From: Ascidia mentula
Taxonomy: Eukaryota; Chordata; Ascidiacea; Phlebobranchia; Ascidiidae
Assembly: GCA_947561715.1 (NCBI GenBank)
Contig: OX387197.1
Span: 12,645,001 to 12,709,000, forward strand
Direction of reading: 5' to 3'
Length of the DNA stretch: 64,000 bases
Positions 63,955-64,000 of this stretch are shown piece after piece. The position numbers and the translations under genes are program-made. How positions within the stretch are numbered: the first letter of the stretch is position 1; every line of letters begins with the position of its first letter. A model generated the notes under the pieces. That model had not been told where the DNA came from and did no database searches. It saw nothing but the letters and a program-made list of their open reading frames with translations.

Positions 63955-64000
63955 ACAGTGGAAAACGCTGATACTCCAGTACTAAGTTTGCGGTTGCACA
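63955..64000 (+). repeat. Partial monomer at window edge
   Basis: The first 46 bases of a CTAAGT monomer. The array clearly continues beyond the window, as it does on the left, where the window opens at a monomer start by my numbering. Confidence 0.95.

Larger units (their letters stand above)
1..64000 (+). repeat. Satellite DNA array, ~138-bp monomer, higher-order repeat organisation
   Basis: The full window is a head-to-tail array of one unit that begins ACAGTGGAAAACGCTGAT and ends AAGCTTTATTAT. Starts fall every 138 bp apart from 117-, 137- and 139-bp variants. About 465 copies fit. All lie in the same orientation, and I found no spacer, foreign insertion or unique flank. The consensus is about 34% G+C (47 of 138). 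Each unit has a HindIII site (AAGCTT, monomer bases 127-132), a TaqI site (TCGA, near base 100) and a 16-bp A/T run (bases 105-120). Monomers differ mainly at about ten recurrent positions and are otherwise nearly identical, as expected for an array kept uniform by unequal exchange. A centromeric or pericentromeric location is inferred. The family is not one I recognise. Long open frames on both strands are treated as non-coding because monomer length is a multiple of three and the frames almost lack ATG. Confidence 0.98.

Noticed and set aside
1-64000. Long open reading frames on both strands as genes for a giant repeat protein
   Set aside because: They follow from a stop-free 138-bp unit that is a multiple of three. 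They nearly lack ATG, overlap on both strands, end at 1-bp length variants, and show no domain I recognise.
1-64000. CRISPR array
   Set aside because: There are no unique spacers. The whole 138-bp unit repeats, and variation is by shared subtypes.
1-64000. Tandem copies of a transposon, or a terminal-repeat element
   Set aside because: No inverted or direct terminal repeats, target duplications or coding parts. Units abut exactly with no remnant of an insertion.
1-64000. Artefactual collapse or expansion of the assembly as the cause of all higher-order order
   Set aside because: Private variants differ between copies at fixed offsets, which a simple assembly loop would not give. Local errors, such as the exact 2,070-bp repeat or T-run lengths, remain possible.

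Overview
The whole 64,000-base window is one uninterrupted, head-to-tail satellite DNA array. The unit is about 138 bp, roughly 465 copies fit, and every copy I read runs in the same direction. I see no unique sequence, protein-coding gene, RNA gene, transposon or inversion. A 64-kb AT-rich satellite (consensus about 34% G+C by hand count) with layered higher-order repeats points to eukaryotic heterochromatin, most likely centromeric or pericentromeric, in a long-read assembly. I do not recognise the family. CpG is not depleted (5 per monomer, about 4 expected), which leans toward a lineage with little CpG methylation, such as many insects and other invertebrates; that is inference only.

Monomer subtypes. 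A small set of diagnostic sites recurs: C or T at monomer base 28; A, C or T at base 31; C, T or A at base 48; A or C at base 64; TATATGAC, TACATGAC, TACATAAC or CATACGAC around bases 89-96; and the A/T run at bases 105-120. Three length variants stand out. A 117-bp form lacks 21 bp (13 copies). A 139-bp form has ACAT followed by T9 (about 45 copies). A poly-T form has T12-T13 ending in TAG instead of T8 ending in CAG (15 copies). These variants are arranged in repeated strings: an 808-bp block (called alpha here), a 691-bp block (beta), and longer strings of 15 to 20 monomers.

Layout. 0-6 kb: an alpha block, then two copies of a 16-monomer string 2,761 bp apart. 6-10 kb: an 18-monomer string and a second alpha block. 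9.5-18.7 kb and 25.9-35.1 kb: two copies of a 9.2-kb segment about 16.4 kb apart. 14.9-26.4 kb: tandem duplications of 3,709 and 2,901 bp. 34.3-39.7 kb repeats 4.4-9.8 kb. 38.9-44 kb: two more alpha/beta sets. 45-54 kb: tandem duplications of 3,452 bp and 2,070 bp (15 monomers). 54.5-63.4 kb: alpha-derived blocks in which a 255-bp dimer (138+117) is multiplying.

Open reading frames. 138 is 3 x 46, so one frame on each strand stays open for many monomers (up to about 1,660 codons). They share one 46-residue repeat per strand, nearly lack ATG, and end wherever a length variant shifts the frame. I treat them as by-products of the repeat, not genes. The most interesting content is the array's duplication history, which shared private variants partly order, and an intron-like signal pair in nearly every monomer.
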